64,000 bases of DNA from Rhodospirillales bacterium (lineage in GTDB: Bacteria; Pseudomonadota; Alphaproteobacteria; Rhodospirillales_A; JACZKS01), in NCBI GenBank assembly GCA_018648445.1, contig JABGRG010000003.1, positions 1 through 64,000 of the forward strand, given 5' to 3'. The translations under genes were made by a program, and so were the position numbers. Positions 56,701 to 64,000 of this stretch are shown here, piece after piece. Within the stretch, counting starts at the first letter, position 1. Every line of letters starts with the position of its first letter. Under the pieces are notes generated by a model that was not told the origin of the DNA, made no database searches, and was given only the letters and a program-made list of their open reading frames with translations.

Positions 56701-57203
56701 AAGATGGCGTCGCGGGCCTCGGCCAGCAACTCGGCCTCGGTTCGTTCGTCAATGACGGCGAAATGCGGCGCGACCTTGGCTTCCAGCGGGAACTGCCCCA
56801 GCAGGGATTCGCAAAAGGCGTGAATGGTACGGATTTTAAGGCCGCCCGGTGCGTCCAGTACCTCGGCGAACAGGCGGCGCGCAGACGGCAATTGATCCGC
56901 CGCGACCTCTTTGCCCAACAGATCGCGCAAGGTCCCGGCAAGATCGGCATCATTCATGGCCGCCCATGACCCCAGCCGGTCACTCAGCCGGTTGGCCATT
57001 TCGGCCGCCGCCGCCTTGGTGAAGGTCAGGCACAGGATTTTTGCCGGTTTCGTTCCGGCCAGCAGCAGCCGCGAGATGCGATCCACCAGAACGCGGGTTT
57101 TTCCGGTTCCCGCATTGGCCGAGACCCAGACCGACTGACCGGGATCGGCGGCCAGCCGCTGCGCGGCCATGGCGTCTTGGAAATCGCGGGTTTGGGCGCT
57201 CAT
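53784..57203 (-). CDS. addA: AddAB helicase-nuclease, subunit A
   Basis: UvrD-like helicase with a C-terminal nuclease domain that processes double-strand DNA ends for RecA. At 1139 residues it has the Walker A SANAGTGKTRVLVDRI, helicase motifs DEAQDTSPEQWDVIG and VMTVHGAKGLQANIVFLPD, and the RecB-type nuclease motif TIVDFKTNRPPPKDE. The start MSAQTRDFQDAM overlaps the addB stop by four bases. Longer in-frame readings lie within addB. Confidence 0.95.
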   Translation of the reverse strand: MSAQTRDFQDAMAAQRLAADPGQSVWVSANAGTGKTRVLVDRISRLLLAGTKPAKILCLTFTKAAAAEMANRLSDRLGSWAAMNDADLAGTLRDLLGKEVAADQLPSARRLFAEVLDAPGGLKIRTIHAFCESLLGQFPLEAKVAPHFAVIDERTEAELLAEARDAIFRHAVMGRNPALSGTLNRLAAIVDETGFDTVLRELVGNRRQLRDIIVRYGSIEGVIAAARDALDLAQNETEQSIPSVAADDASFDGPGLERLCEALGHGTKTDIARAETIRVWLREPASRADGLVGDYANVFLTATGAPRAESRLMTKGAREADADAIEIILAEQARIVALAEKLKAAAIIESTAALLSLAEALLDNYQRMKENRGLLDYDDLILEARDLLLGEGAAAWVHFKLDGGIDHILVDEAQDTSPEQWDVIGALAAEFFAGESARASHRTVFAVGDEKQSIYSFQGADPAAFERMRIHFSQKALHAGRDWKSVEMPLSFRSVWSVLNTVDRVFAPAEAADGLTFGERALRHLSHRTGQAGLIELWPTVKPEEQPDLDPWDAPLDRVPASSPQVRLANRIADQIKAWLDSREILQSAARPIEPGDIMILVRRRERFAEEMIRCLKQRGIPVAGSDRMALTDQLAVMDLMALARFVLLPEDDLSLAEVLKSPFFNLDDDDLLALARGRKGTLWDELKRRASEHVSWTEAAQNLTHFLNKADFAPPFEFFSDVLGPGGGRRKLVGRLGFEAHDPIDEFLALALNFEREHVASLQGFLQWLGAAQTQVKRDLEHGRAEVRVMTVHGAKGLQANIVFLPDTCTTPDGRLDDRLLWTDNAVLWPGFKDNEESVCGDLREGARVRRMQEYRRLLYVAITRARDRLYVCGWENKRGRSDGCWYGLMEAAMGEADEIDLGFGEPARRISDGQSAEPDSTKDDTQARPEAEELPNWATQNAPDEPTPSRPLAPSRPTDDDPPVRSPLGTDDGQRFKRGRLIHALLQTLPDLAPEARERAAKGYLARAVHGLEAQAQEEIAAETLAILDHPEFAHFFGTHSRAEVPIVGEVGTEVISAQVDRLAITADTITIVDFKTNRPPPKDETGVAAIYLRQMAAYREALRRIYPHHSVRCVLLWTDGPHAMTLSDAKLNDHAP

Positions 57204-60160
57204 TCGTCGCCCCCCTCGCCGCTCACCCATTCCTTGACCCGGGCCAGATGGTCGTAGTCGCCGTAGGCACGGGCGAATATTGGGCATGGGCGGGACAGAT
57301 ACGGAGTGGCCGGATCGTCGAAGGCGGCGATGCGCCGGACCAAACCTTCGTACGCGTCGGTGGCGATGTCGTCGATTTCCTTATTTAAGACTTTCGCTTC
57401 GCCCGGCGCGCGCGCGCCGGTCAGGCGCAGATAGATCAACTCGGCGACCGTATTTGCATCGACGCCCTCGAAGGCCCCTTGCGCGGCCATAACGGCTTCC
57501 AGCGACAATTGCGGGGCCAGGCCGCTTTTGACCTGTTTCCAGGTCGGCGCCTGCCCCGTTTTGTAATCGACGATGGCAAGCTCGCCATCCGGCGACCGAT
57601 CCAGACGGTCGGCCCGGCCGGTCAAAGTGAAGGTTCCGATTTCAAGTTTCGCGTCGGCCTCGTTCGCCATAACCCGGTATCCGGCGGCGCGGCGCGCCGT
57701 TTCATAGGCGACGAACCACGCGGCCAGACGCATGAAGCGCGGCCACCAGAAAGCCAGAACGCCGGGGCGCGATGTCGCGTGCTTGAAATGCCGTTCGCCG
57801 ATTTCCAGCAGTTTATCGAGAGCGTCGGTTGGAAGCTCGTCATCGAACGCCCGCGTAAACTCTTCCAGTGCATTGTGAACGATGATGCCGCGTTCGGCGG
57901 CGGCCGGGTCGGCATCGATGGCTTCCAGCGGTTCCAGTTTCAGGATGTTGCGGGCGAAGATGGCATAAGGGTCGCGTATCCACGTTTCGATCCGCGTAAC
58001 CGATAGCCGCCGGGGGCGGTCCTTAACGGGTGGCCTTGGCGCGGGGGCCGATACCGGCGTGGCGGGGCCGGTCGCATCCAGATGCTCGAACCAGCGAAGC
58101 GGGCGCTCATCCGGTTTCAGTGCGCCGCCGATACCGGAACTTTCCAAAAGCGTTTCCAGACGCAGCAGCCAGCGGCAGGGGACGCTCGGCGTACCGTCGA
58201 CCCGGGTGGCGCGTGTCAGGACGACGCGTTCGGCGCAAAACGCCTGAGCAAAATCGTGGGCCGCCAGACCAATCCTGCGTTCGGGCAGGGGCAGGCCGAA
58301 GGACGCCATCATGGGGCGGCTCATCCACGGACCGGCATGGGTTTCAGGCGGCCATGTTCCCTCGTTCAGCCCGCCCAAAATCAACACGCCGGTTTGTTGA
58401 AGCCGGGCCTCCAGCGGTCCCCAGATGTGCAGCCGGGGATGCCTTCCATAGACCGGACGGACCACCGCGCCCGCCATCAGGGCATCCAGCAGGCCGGGGA
58501 AATGGCCGGCGTTGATTTCGCCCAGATCGGTGGCCGAATCGCGCAGTTCGGCCACGAACCCCGCGGCCGCCTCGCCCGCGTCGCCCACCCAAAGCCGTGC
58601 CGCGCCGGTTTCGGTATCGGTGGCGGCCAGGGCTTCGGCCATGTGGATAAGGGCGTCGGTCAGGTCCGCCATTTCGGCGCGCGGTCGGCTCACCAAATCG
58701 AAAAACGGCGCGCAGGCGGTTTCCAGCGCATCCAGAAACCCTTCGAACGGCGCAACGTCGTCACCCAGAACGGCCCGCAGTCCTTCAATGCCCGACGCCG
58801 GGCGCGCACCCCTGAGGGCGGCTATCTCCAATCGGCGCACCTGGGCGCGGCAGGCCCCAAGCGATTGCCCGCAGGCGGCCAGCGGATGCTTGAGCGCGGC
58901 CAGGGTCGGCACCGGCGCGAAGCCTTCGGCGGCCATGTCGGCGGCCAGCCTAAGGAAGGCGGCGGTGGGTGTTTGGGCCAGCGGCACACCGGCCGAATCG
59001 TCCACCTCGATCCCCCAGCGGCGCAATTCGGAGGCCACCCGGCGCGCCAATCCGCGATCCGGCGTCACCAGGGCCGCGTCCGCGCCGTCCGTTTCCAACA
59101 CCTCGCGCATGACAAGGGCGACAACGCCCGCTTCCTCTCGCGGTCCCGGACAATCGATGCGCGACACGCCCGATAAACTTTCGGCATGGAAAGGTTCGGC
59201 GTCATGCCAGCGATGGGTGGCGCTGGCCGGGTGCATGGCGGCGAAGGCCAGCCGGGATCGCTCCGACCGATTGCTAGCGTCGAAGTTCGGCGCGGGCCAC
59301 GGGGCGACGTCTTGCGGGCCGATGCCCATACGCTCCATCAGCCGGGCCATGCCGAACTGCGGGTGGGTCGGCTCGTAACGCGCGCGCACGTCGTCATCGG
59401 CATCCGTGTCCAAACCGGGCAGGACGACGCATCCCCGGGGCAGTCCGGCGATAACCTGCAGCAATTCGGCGGTAGCCGGAATGCTGCCGGTCGATCCCGC
59501 CGCGATGATGGGGCTCAAAGGCGGGTCGCGCCGCCACGCCTGCGCCTGCGCGGCCAAAAGCAGGTTGCGGCGCTGGGCCGCGTCGACGCAGCCTTCGGCG
59601 GCCAGCACCTTGGGCCACTGCGCACTCAGAATGCTGAGGAACTCCAGCGTGATCTGCCAATGGGCGGCGAATTCCGCCGGCACCAGACTGGCCAGCGCAT
59701 CGAAGCCCAGCTCTTCGGTGTGAACCTGATCCAGCAGCCTGCCCAGTTCGCTCGCCAGATGAACCGCCTGTTCGGGCGTCGTTTCGCCGCCCGACATGGC
59801 CAGAACCATGCGCGCCAAAAGGACGCGGCGGCGAAGACCGGAAATGGCGGGCGGGATGTCGTTGGCAAAGTCCGCCGGACCAAGATCGGCGGCGTCCGAA
59901 ATGGCCAGTTCGTCCTCGTCCATATCGCCCAGCGGCATCAGACGGGGCAACAACATGGGTAGCCCGCCGCTGCGGCGCAGGAAGGCGTCGCGCAAGGCCC
60001 GGCAGGCGCGCCGTGTGGGCAGCAAAATACGAAATTCGGCCAAGTCTTCCGGTTTGCCGCCGGTTTGGGCGAGAATGCCGTCGGCCAGCGCGTCCGCGAA
60101 CGGCGTTCCCGCCGGGACGGAATATATCGCCGGACCCTTTTGTTCGGGAGCCTGCGACAT
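57200..60160 (-). CDS. addB: AddAB helicase-nuclease, subunit B
   Basis: A 986-residue partner of AddA. It begins MSQAPEQKGPAIYSVPAGTP and lacks a full helicase active site, as in alphaproteobacterial AddB. The C-terminal nuclease shows GRADRLDRSPDGELAIVDYK followed by TGQAPTWKQ. It sits eight bases after the murU stop, so it is co-transcribed with murU and amgK. Confidence 0.93.
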   Translation of the reverse strand: MSQAPEQKGPAIYSVPAGTPFADALADGILAQTGGKPEDLAEFRILLPTRRACRALRDAFLRRSGGLPMLLPRLMPLGDMDEDELAISDAADLGPADFANDIPPAISGLRRRVLLARMVLAMSGGETTPEQAVHLASELGRLLDQVHTEELGFDALASLVPAEFAAHWQITLEFLSILSAQWPKVLAAEGCVDAAQRRNLLLAAQAQAWRRDPPLSPIIAAGSTGSIPATAELLQVIAGLPRGCVVLPGLDTDADDDVRARYEPTHPQFGMARLMERMGIGPQDVAPWPAPNFDASNRSERSRLAFAAMHPASATHRWHDAEPFHAESLSGVSRIDCPGPREEAGVVALVMREVLETDGADAALVTPDRGLARRVASELRRWGIEVDDSAGVPLAQTPTAAFLRLAADMAAEGFAPVPTLAALKHPLAACGQSLGACRAQVRRLEIAALRGARPASGIEGLRAVLGDDVAPFEGFLDALETACAPFFDLVSRPRAEMADLTDALIHMAEALAATDTETGAARLWVGDAGEAAAGFVAELRDSATDLGEINAGHFPGLLDALMAGAVVRPVYGRHPRLHIWGPLEARLQQTGVLILGGLNEGTWPPETHAGPWMSRPMMASFGLPLPERRIGLAAHDFAQAFCAERVVLTRATRVDGTPSVPCRWLLRLETLLESSGIGGALKPDERPLRWFEHLDATGPATPVSAPAPRPPVKDRPRRLSVTRIETWIRDPYAIFARNILKLEPLEAIDADPAAAERGIIVHNALEEFTRAFDDELPTDALDKLLEIGERHFKHATSRPGVLAFWWPRFMRLAAWFVAYETARRAAGYRVMANEADAKLEIGTFTLTGRADRLDRSPDGELAIVDYKTGQAPTWKQVKSGLAPQLSLEAVMAAQGAFEGVDANTVAELIYLRLTGARAPGEAKVLNKEIDDIATDAYEGLVRRIAAFDDPATPYLSRPCPIFARAYGDYDHLARVKEWVSGEGGDE

Positions 60161-60168
60161 ATCGCCGA

Positions 60169-60942
60169 TCACCGCTTTCGCACCCCGGCGTAGCGTTCGC
60201 GCAGGTAGGCTTCGGCTTCGGCCAGCCCGTCGGGTGATCCGATATGAAACCACTCGCCTTCGTGAACCATGCCGTGCAGGCGCTCGTTTTCGATGGCCCG
60301 GGTATAAAGATCGGTCAGCGGGAAGGGGCCGTCCGGCACGTCCTTGAAAAAGCGCGGATGCAAAATTTGCACGCCCGCGAACAGATAGGGTGCCAGTTCG
60401 CGCTCGGGACGCCACGACAGCACGCCCACCGGATCAATGCAGAAATCGCCCATTCCCGAATATCCGTAGGCCTCGACGGTGGGATGAAGAAGCAGCAATC
60501 CGTCCATTTTTTCATCATCCCAGACGCCGGAAAGGTCTTGCAACGTCGAGGTCGGTCCGTTCAGCCACATGATGTCGGCGTTGGCGACGAGAAAAGGCCC
60601 GTCCCCCAAAAGCGGTAATGCGTTGGCGATGCCGCCGCCGGTATTGAGGATTTCATCTTCCTGCGAGAAGACGATCTCGGGACGTTTGCGTTTTCGCAGG
60701 TGCTGTTCGATCAAATGCCCGAGATGGTGCAGATTGACGACGATCTTCTCGACGCCGTCGTCCTCCAGCCGGTCGATGGTGCGGTCGATCATGGCCCGTC
60801 CGCCAACCTCGATAAGGGGCTTGGGCAGCATTTCGGTCAGGGGCCGCATGCGGGTACCGAATCCCGCGGCCATGATCATGGCGCGTTTGGGGACCTCAAC
60901 GTCGATTCTGCGCAAGGGCTTGTTTTTCTCATCGTTGGTCAT
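60169..60942 (-). CDS. murU: N-acetylmuramate-1-phosphate uridylyltransferase
   Basis: Makes UDP-MurNAc from MurNAc-1-phosphate in peptidoglycan recycling. A 257-residue nucleotidyltransferase with MIMAAGFGTRMRPLTEMLPK, PLIEVGGRAM and NLHHLGHLIEQHL. Its ATG overlaps the amgK stop. Pairing with an AmgK-type kinase is what separates this from other sugar nucleotidyltransferases. Confidence 0.9.
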   Translation of the reverse strand: MTNDEKNKPLRRIDVEVPKRAMIMAAGFGTRMRPLTEMLPKPLIEVGGRAMIDRTIDRLEDDGVEKIVVNLHHLGHLIEQHLRKRKRPEIVFSQEDEILNTGGGIANALPLLGDGPFLVANADIMWLNGPTSTLQDLSGVWDDEKMDGLLLLHPTVEAYGYSGMGDFCIDPVGVLSWRPERELAPYLFAGVQILHPRFFKDVPDGPFPLTDLYTRAIENERLHGMVHEGEWFHIGSPDGLAEAEAYLRERYAGVRKR

Positions 60943-61949
60943 TTGTTGGGTGCCCCTCTATTTTGCGGCGGCAGATTGGCTGCGAACCAGTTGGCAACGG
61001 GTTCAAGGGCCGGGTGCTCCAGAGCGCGCTCCAGAAGCCCCCACAGCCTGGGAATGTGAACAAGATAGCCCGGCTTGCCATCGCGCAGCCACAACCGAGT
61101 GAAAATTCCGATCACCTTGGCGTGGCGCTGGGCGGCCAGAACGGCGAACGCGTTATCGAATTGAATGTGGTCGAGGTTCGGGAAGGCGGCTTTGTAACGG
61201 GCCCGCATACGGTTCGCCATGTCCGGGTCGATATCGCGCCGGGCATCTTCCAAAAGCGACATCAGGTCGTAAGCCCCGGCTCCCGCCAGCGCATCCTGAA
61301 AATCCAAGAGCCCGCACGAAGAGACCCCTTCGCGTGCGGCCAAAATCATCAGATTGTCGATGTGAAAATCCCGGAGAACCAGCGTCGGCGCCTGGGAATG
61401 AACATGGCTGAAAACCTGCAACCAGCTTTCGGCGTAGCTTTGCCGCACACGGGGAAGCGTCAGGCTATCAAGAACCGCGGGCATGTACCAGTCGGTCAGC
61501 AGGAAGGCTTCGCCAAGAAGCGCCTCGTCATCATAGGGGGCCAGCCCCGACGGCACGGCGCGTTCCGGCGCGTTCCCGTGAAGTTTGATCAGAACATCGA
61601 CGGCAAGCTCGTACAGCGCGGTCTCATTTCCGCCCTCGGCCAGCGCGTTATTGAAGGTCGCGTCGCCGAAATCCTCAATGACCAGCAGCCCGGCCTCAAC
61701 GTCTTCGGCCAGTATTTCTGGCGCGCTAAACCCCAACGCCAGAAGATGCCGGGCAACCCTGGAAAAGGGCGCGACGTTTTCCAGGGGCGGCGGCGCGTCC
61801 ATCAGCAGGGCCGGGCGTGGGCCGCCTTCCAAGCGAACGTAGCGGCGAAAAGAGGCGTCACCCGAAAGTGGGTTGCGCGTGGCCCCGCCCCACCCGGAGC
61901 GGTCCAGAAATTCGCCAATGCGCCGGGTTCGTTCCAAATCAGACACCAT
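60939..61949 (-). CDS. amgK: Anomeric MurNAc/GlcNAc kinase
   Basis: A 336-residue aminoglycoside-phosphotransferase-fold kinase that phosphorylates MurNAc or GlcNAc at C1. The catalytic loop is VLRDFHIDNLMIL, and the metal site LLDFQDALAGAGAYDL. It starts MVSDLERTRRIGEFLD and overlaps tsaE by 11 bases. With murU it forms the cell-wall recycling route that bypasses de novo, fosfomycin-sensitive synthesis. Confidence 0.9.
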   Translation of the reverse strand: MVSDLERTRRIGEFLDRSGWGGATRNPLSGDASFRRYVRLEGGPRPALLMDAPPPLENVAPFSRVARHLLALGFSAPEILAEDVEAGLLVIEDFGDATFNNALAEGGNETALYELAVDVLIKLHGNAPERAVPSGLAPYDDEALLGEAFLLTDWYMPAVLDSLTLPRVRQSYAESWLQVFSHVHSQAPTLVLRDFHIDNLMILAAREGVSSCGLLDFQDALAGAGAYDLMSLLEDARRDIDPDMANRMRARYKAAFPNLDHIQFDNAFAVLAAQRHAKVIGIFTRLWLRDGKPGYLVHIPRLWGLLERALEHPALEPVANWFAANLPPQNRGAPNK

Positions 61950-62409
61950 CGGCCTCTTTCAACCGCCCAAGCCATTGCGGCGGTCCGGACAAGACGGCGC
62001 GGCGCGATTGCGTCTCCTCGACGTGGATCAGTTCGATGTCGAGGCGCTCAAAGGGAAGCAACGATCCCAGCCGTCCGGGCCATTCGATCAGCGAAATCCC
62101 GTCGCAAAAAGCATCCTCGATGCCCAATTCGAACGCCTCTTCGGGTTTTTCCAGCCGGTAGGCGTCGAAGTGATAAATCGTGCCTTCCGCGAAGTCGTAG
62201 GTCTGAACCAGGGTGAAGGTGGGGCTGGGGACTTCTTCTTCCGGGTCGCTCAGGGCCCGAATGAAGGCTCTGGCGAAGACCGTCTTTCCCGTTCCCAGGT
62301 CGCCCCAAAGGGCGATGACGTCCCCGGCGCGGGCCAACCCGGCCAAGGCACGCCCCAGGGCTTCGGTGGCCGAAGGGTCGGGCAGATGTCTCTCGATGGA
62401 CCCCGTCAT
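61939..62409 (-). CDS. tsaE: tRNA threonylcarbamoyladenosine biosynthesis ATPase
   Basis: The P-loop ATPase that supports the TsaBD step of t6A synthesis. A 156-residue protein with ALWGDLGTGKTVFARAFIRA, PSPTFTLVQTY, YHFDAYRLEKPEEAFELG and SLIEWPGRLG. It overlaps the divL-like gene by four bases and amgK by 11. Confidence 0.95.
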   Translation of the reverse strand: MTGSIERHLPDPSATEALGRALAGLARAGDVIALWGDLGTGKTVFARAFIRALSDPEEEVPSPTFTLVQTYDFAEGTIYHFDAYRLEKPEEAFELGIEDAFCDGISLIEWPGRLGSLLPFERLDIELIHVEETQSRRAVLSGPPQWLGRLKEADGV

Positions 62410-64000
62410 GACGGCTCCGCGTTACTTGCGGCCGCGGCTTCGCCGGTGGGAAGGCGGCAGGTGACGGTCGTACCCCGTCCGCTCGCCGACCGGATTTCAA
62501 CGTTGCCGTCGTGCAGTTCGATAAACCGGCTGACCAGCGACAGCCCCAAACCCGCGCCCTGGCCCGCGCCCTGGCCGTCGGTTTCAGACGCCGTGCCGCG
62601 CTCGAAAGGTTGGGTCAGGCGCTCAATTTCGCTGCGCTCTATGCCCGGCCCGCTGTCCGATACGGCGATGATCACCTCGCCGCCCCTGCGTTTGGCGCTA
62701 AGCCCGACGCGGCCCCGGCGTGGCGTAAAGCGCACCGCGTTGCTCATCAGGTTAAAGAAGACCTGCTTCAGGCGGCGCTCGTCGGCGACGATCCAGCCGA
62801 TATCGGGCGGGCAATCGAATTCAATTTTGAGGTTCCGTTTGCGGGCTCGTTCGCGAACCAGCTTCAGAATTCCGGCGAGAAGCGCGTGGACATCCACGGT
62901 ATCCAGTTCCAGCGCCATCATGCCCGCCTCAATGCCCGCCAGATCGAGGATGTCGCCGACCACCGACATCAGCGAGCGCGAGGTTTCCACGATGCCTTGG
63001 GCGTATTCCATCTGGCGGCGGTTCAACTCGCCGAAATATTGTTCGGTCAGGATTTCGGCAAAGCCGCTCAGGGTGGTCAGGGGCGTGCGGATTTCATAGG
63101 AAACATTGGCGATGAATTCGGATTTCAGGCGGTTGGCCGCGTCCAGCGCTTCGGCCCGCTGATGCAACGCCTGCTCGACCTGCGCGCCGTCGGTGACATC
63201 AAGAAAACTGACCAGCACCGCGCCGTCGGGAAGCGGAACGGTGGCGTATTCGAGAACCCGGCCATCGGCCCGCGACATGCGCCCGTTGTTTGGTTCGCGG
63301 CTCATCAAGCGGCCGCTGGTCAAGGCGTCGGTGGTGCTTGAGGGGCCGTCACCGGGCAAAAACGAGGCGGCTTTTTCGACAAAAGCGGAAACGTGGATAC
63401 CGGCCGCCGGCGCGTCGCGGCCCAGTTCCCAAAGTTCCCTGAACGCGGGATTGTGCAGCCGCAGGCGTCCGTCACCGCTGAAAACGGCAACGCCCTCGAA
63501 CAAATTATCGAGCGTTTCGCGTTGAACCGCGTTCATCTCGTTGAGCGATCGCTCGAGGGACAATCGTTCCGACAAATCCTCATAGGCGACGACCAGCCCG
63601 CCGTCCGGACGGGGACTGACGACACTGCGCAAGGTCGAGCCGTCGGGCAAGTACATCATGGTTTGTGCCGGGCCGTCGAGGCTATAGAACTGGGCCAGTT
63701 GTTCACGGCAGAAAGCTGGGTAATCGGGTGTCTCGGGAAGCCGGCGGGTTTCACGCAGGTGATCCAGAAGATCGCCCATCCGCGGGCCGGCGGCGAGCCA
63801 TTCGGCATCAAGCTCCCACAATTCGGCGTAGCGCCGGTTCGAGAAGGCGAGACGCGTATCCTTGCCGAACAGCGCGACCGGAATGGGCAGGGTTTCCAGG
63901 ATGCGGAACCAGTCGTTCTGAATCTCGGCGCGTGCGTCGCGTGACTGCAGGTCCGAGATATCGGGAAGGGCCAGACCCAGCGTGGTTGCCCCGTCGCCCA
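62406..64000 (-). CDS. divL: DivL-type PAS histidine-kinase homologue with Tyr at the phosphoacceptor site (5' end outside window)
   Basis: Over 530 residues are visible and the N-terminus lies beyond 64000. PAS-like domains (WFRILETLPIPVALFGKDTR; LFEGVAVFSGDGRLRLHNPA) precede the kinase. The phosphoacceptor helix reads FIANVSYEIRTPLTTLSGF: Tyr (codon at 63096-63098) replaces the His, as in Caulobacter DivL, a pseudokinase-like regulator of CckA. The ATP-binding boxes (VFFNLMSNAVRF, SDSGPGIE, GAGLGLSLVSRF) look intact. Linkage to tsaE also fits divL. Confidence 0.88.
   Translation of the reverse strand, partial: GDGATTLGLALPDISDLQSRDARAEIQNDWFRILETLPIPVALFGKDTRLAFSNRRYAELWELDAEWLAAGPRMGDLLDHLRETRRLPETPDYPAFCREQLAQFYSLDGPAQTMMYLPDGSTLRSVVSPRPDGGLVVAYEDLSERLSLERSLNEMNAVQRETLDNLFEGVAVFSGDGRLRLHNPAFRELWELGRDAPAAGIHVSAFVEKAASFLPGDGPSSTTDALTSGRLMSREPNNGRMSRADGRVLEYATVPLPDGAVLVSFLDVTDGAQVEQALHQRAEALDAANRLKSEFIANVSYEIRTPLTTLSGFAEILTEQYFGELNRRQMEYAQGIVETSRSLMSVVGDILDLAGIEAGMMALELDTVDVHALLAGILKLVRERARKRNLKIEFDCPPDIGWIVADERRLKQVFFNLMSNAVRFTPRRGRVGLSAKRRGGEVIIAVSDSGPGIERSEIERLTQPFERGTASETDGQGAGQGAGLGLSLVSRFIELHDGNVEIRSASGRGTTVTCRLPTGEAAAASNAEPS

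Noticed and set aside
58082..59176. Antisense frame within addB
   Set aside because: Shadow of addB codon bias; it has no start signal and no family resemblance.

Overview
The window reads as a chromosomal segment of an alphaproteobacterium, most like the Rhodospirillales. The evidence is gene order and protein families: rpmH-rnpA-yidD-yidC-yihA-argB in one run; tsaD divergent from hemC, with hemC-hemD-mitofilin-HemY following; a DivL-type kinase with Tyr at the phosphoacceptor position next to tsaE-amgK-murU-addB-addA-trxA; a DUF2336 protein; and EVE/YciI/gpsA clustering. The DNA looks moderately GC-rich throughout (no composition was computed). Most of it is ordinary core chromosome.

Layout. 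1-3000: a NodU-type carbamoyltransferase, DUF5989 and SxtJ module, followed by the broken remains of an SGNH hydrolase. 3007-8640: rsmB, a cyclase-family hydrolase, a secreted nuclease, a TPR protein, a cyclic-nucleotide-gated K+ channel and a Dabb protein. 8698-15209 (minus strand): acetyl-CoA synthetase, then a tight operon Rieske/unknown/EVE/YciI/gpsA/creatininase/tsaD. 15293-19625 (plus): haem genes hemC, hemD fused to a mitofilin-like domain, and HemY. 19671-19925: two convergent tRNA genes. 20199-25589 (plus): a lipoprotein, gpt, an EamA transporter, a PQQ-type dehydrogenase and a FadL porin. 25657-27335: panC-panB. 27625-32818: a lipid-anchored gamma-glutamyltransferase, DUF547, tam, and an operon of two DUF4405 membrane proteins with a shared helical domain. 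32971-36602: histidine kinase, FAD disulfide reductase and TVP38. 36813-41121: the rpmH to argB run. 41122-45890: DUF2336 and a translationally coupled cyclic-di-GMP synthase/phosphodiesterase pair.

The accessory part is 46690-52620. Here lysA, dapF, an adrenodoxin-type ferredoxin reductase and an LL-diaminopimelate aminotransferase (dapL) are packed around a 340-bp array of about 15 copies of a 21-25 bp repeat, and an IS481-type transposase remnant. Together dapL, dapF and lysA would carry tetrahydrodipicolinate to lysine without the succinylase route usual in Proteobacteria. The repeat array has run into the 3' end of dapF and now supplies its stop codon. The array looks like REP/BIME elements of the kind moved by REP-associated tyrosine transposases, although no such transposase is in the window.

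52722-64000 returns to core genes: a membrane protein, trxA, addA, addB, murU, amgK, tsaE and the 5'-truncated divL. The observations most worth following are the lysine island with its repeat array, the DUF4405/helical-domain operon (the same domain is fused in one gene and separate in the next), the decayed SGNH hydrolase beside an intact carbamoylation module, and the HemD-mitofilin fusion.
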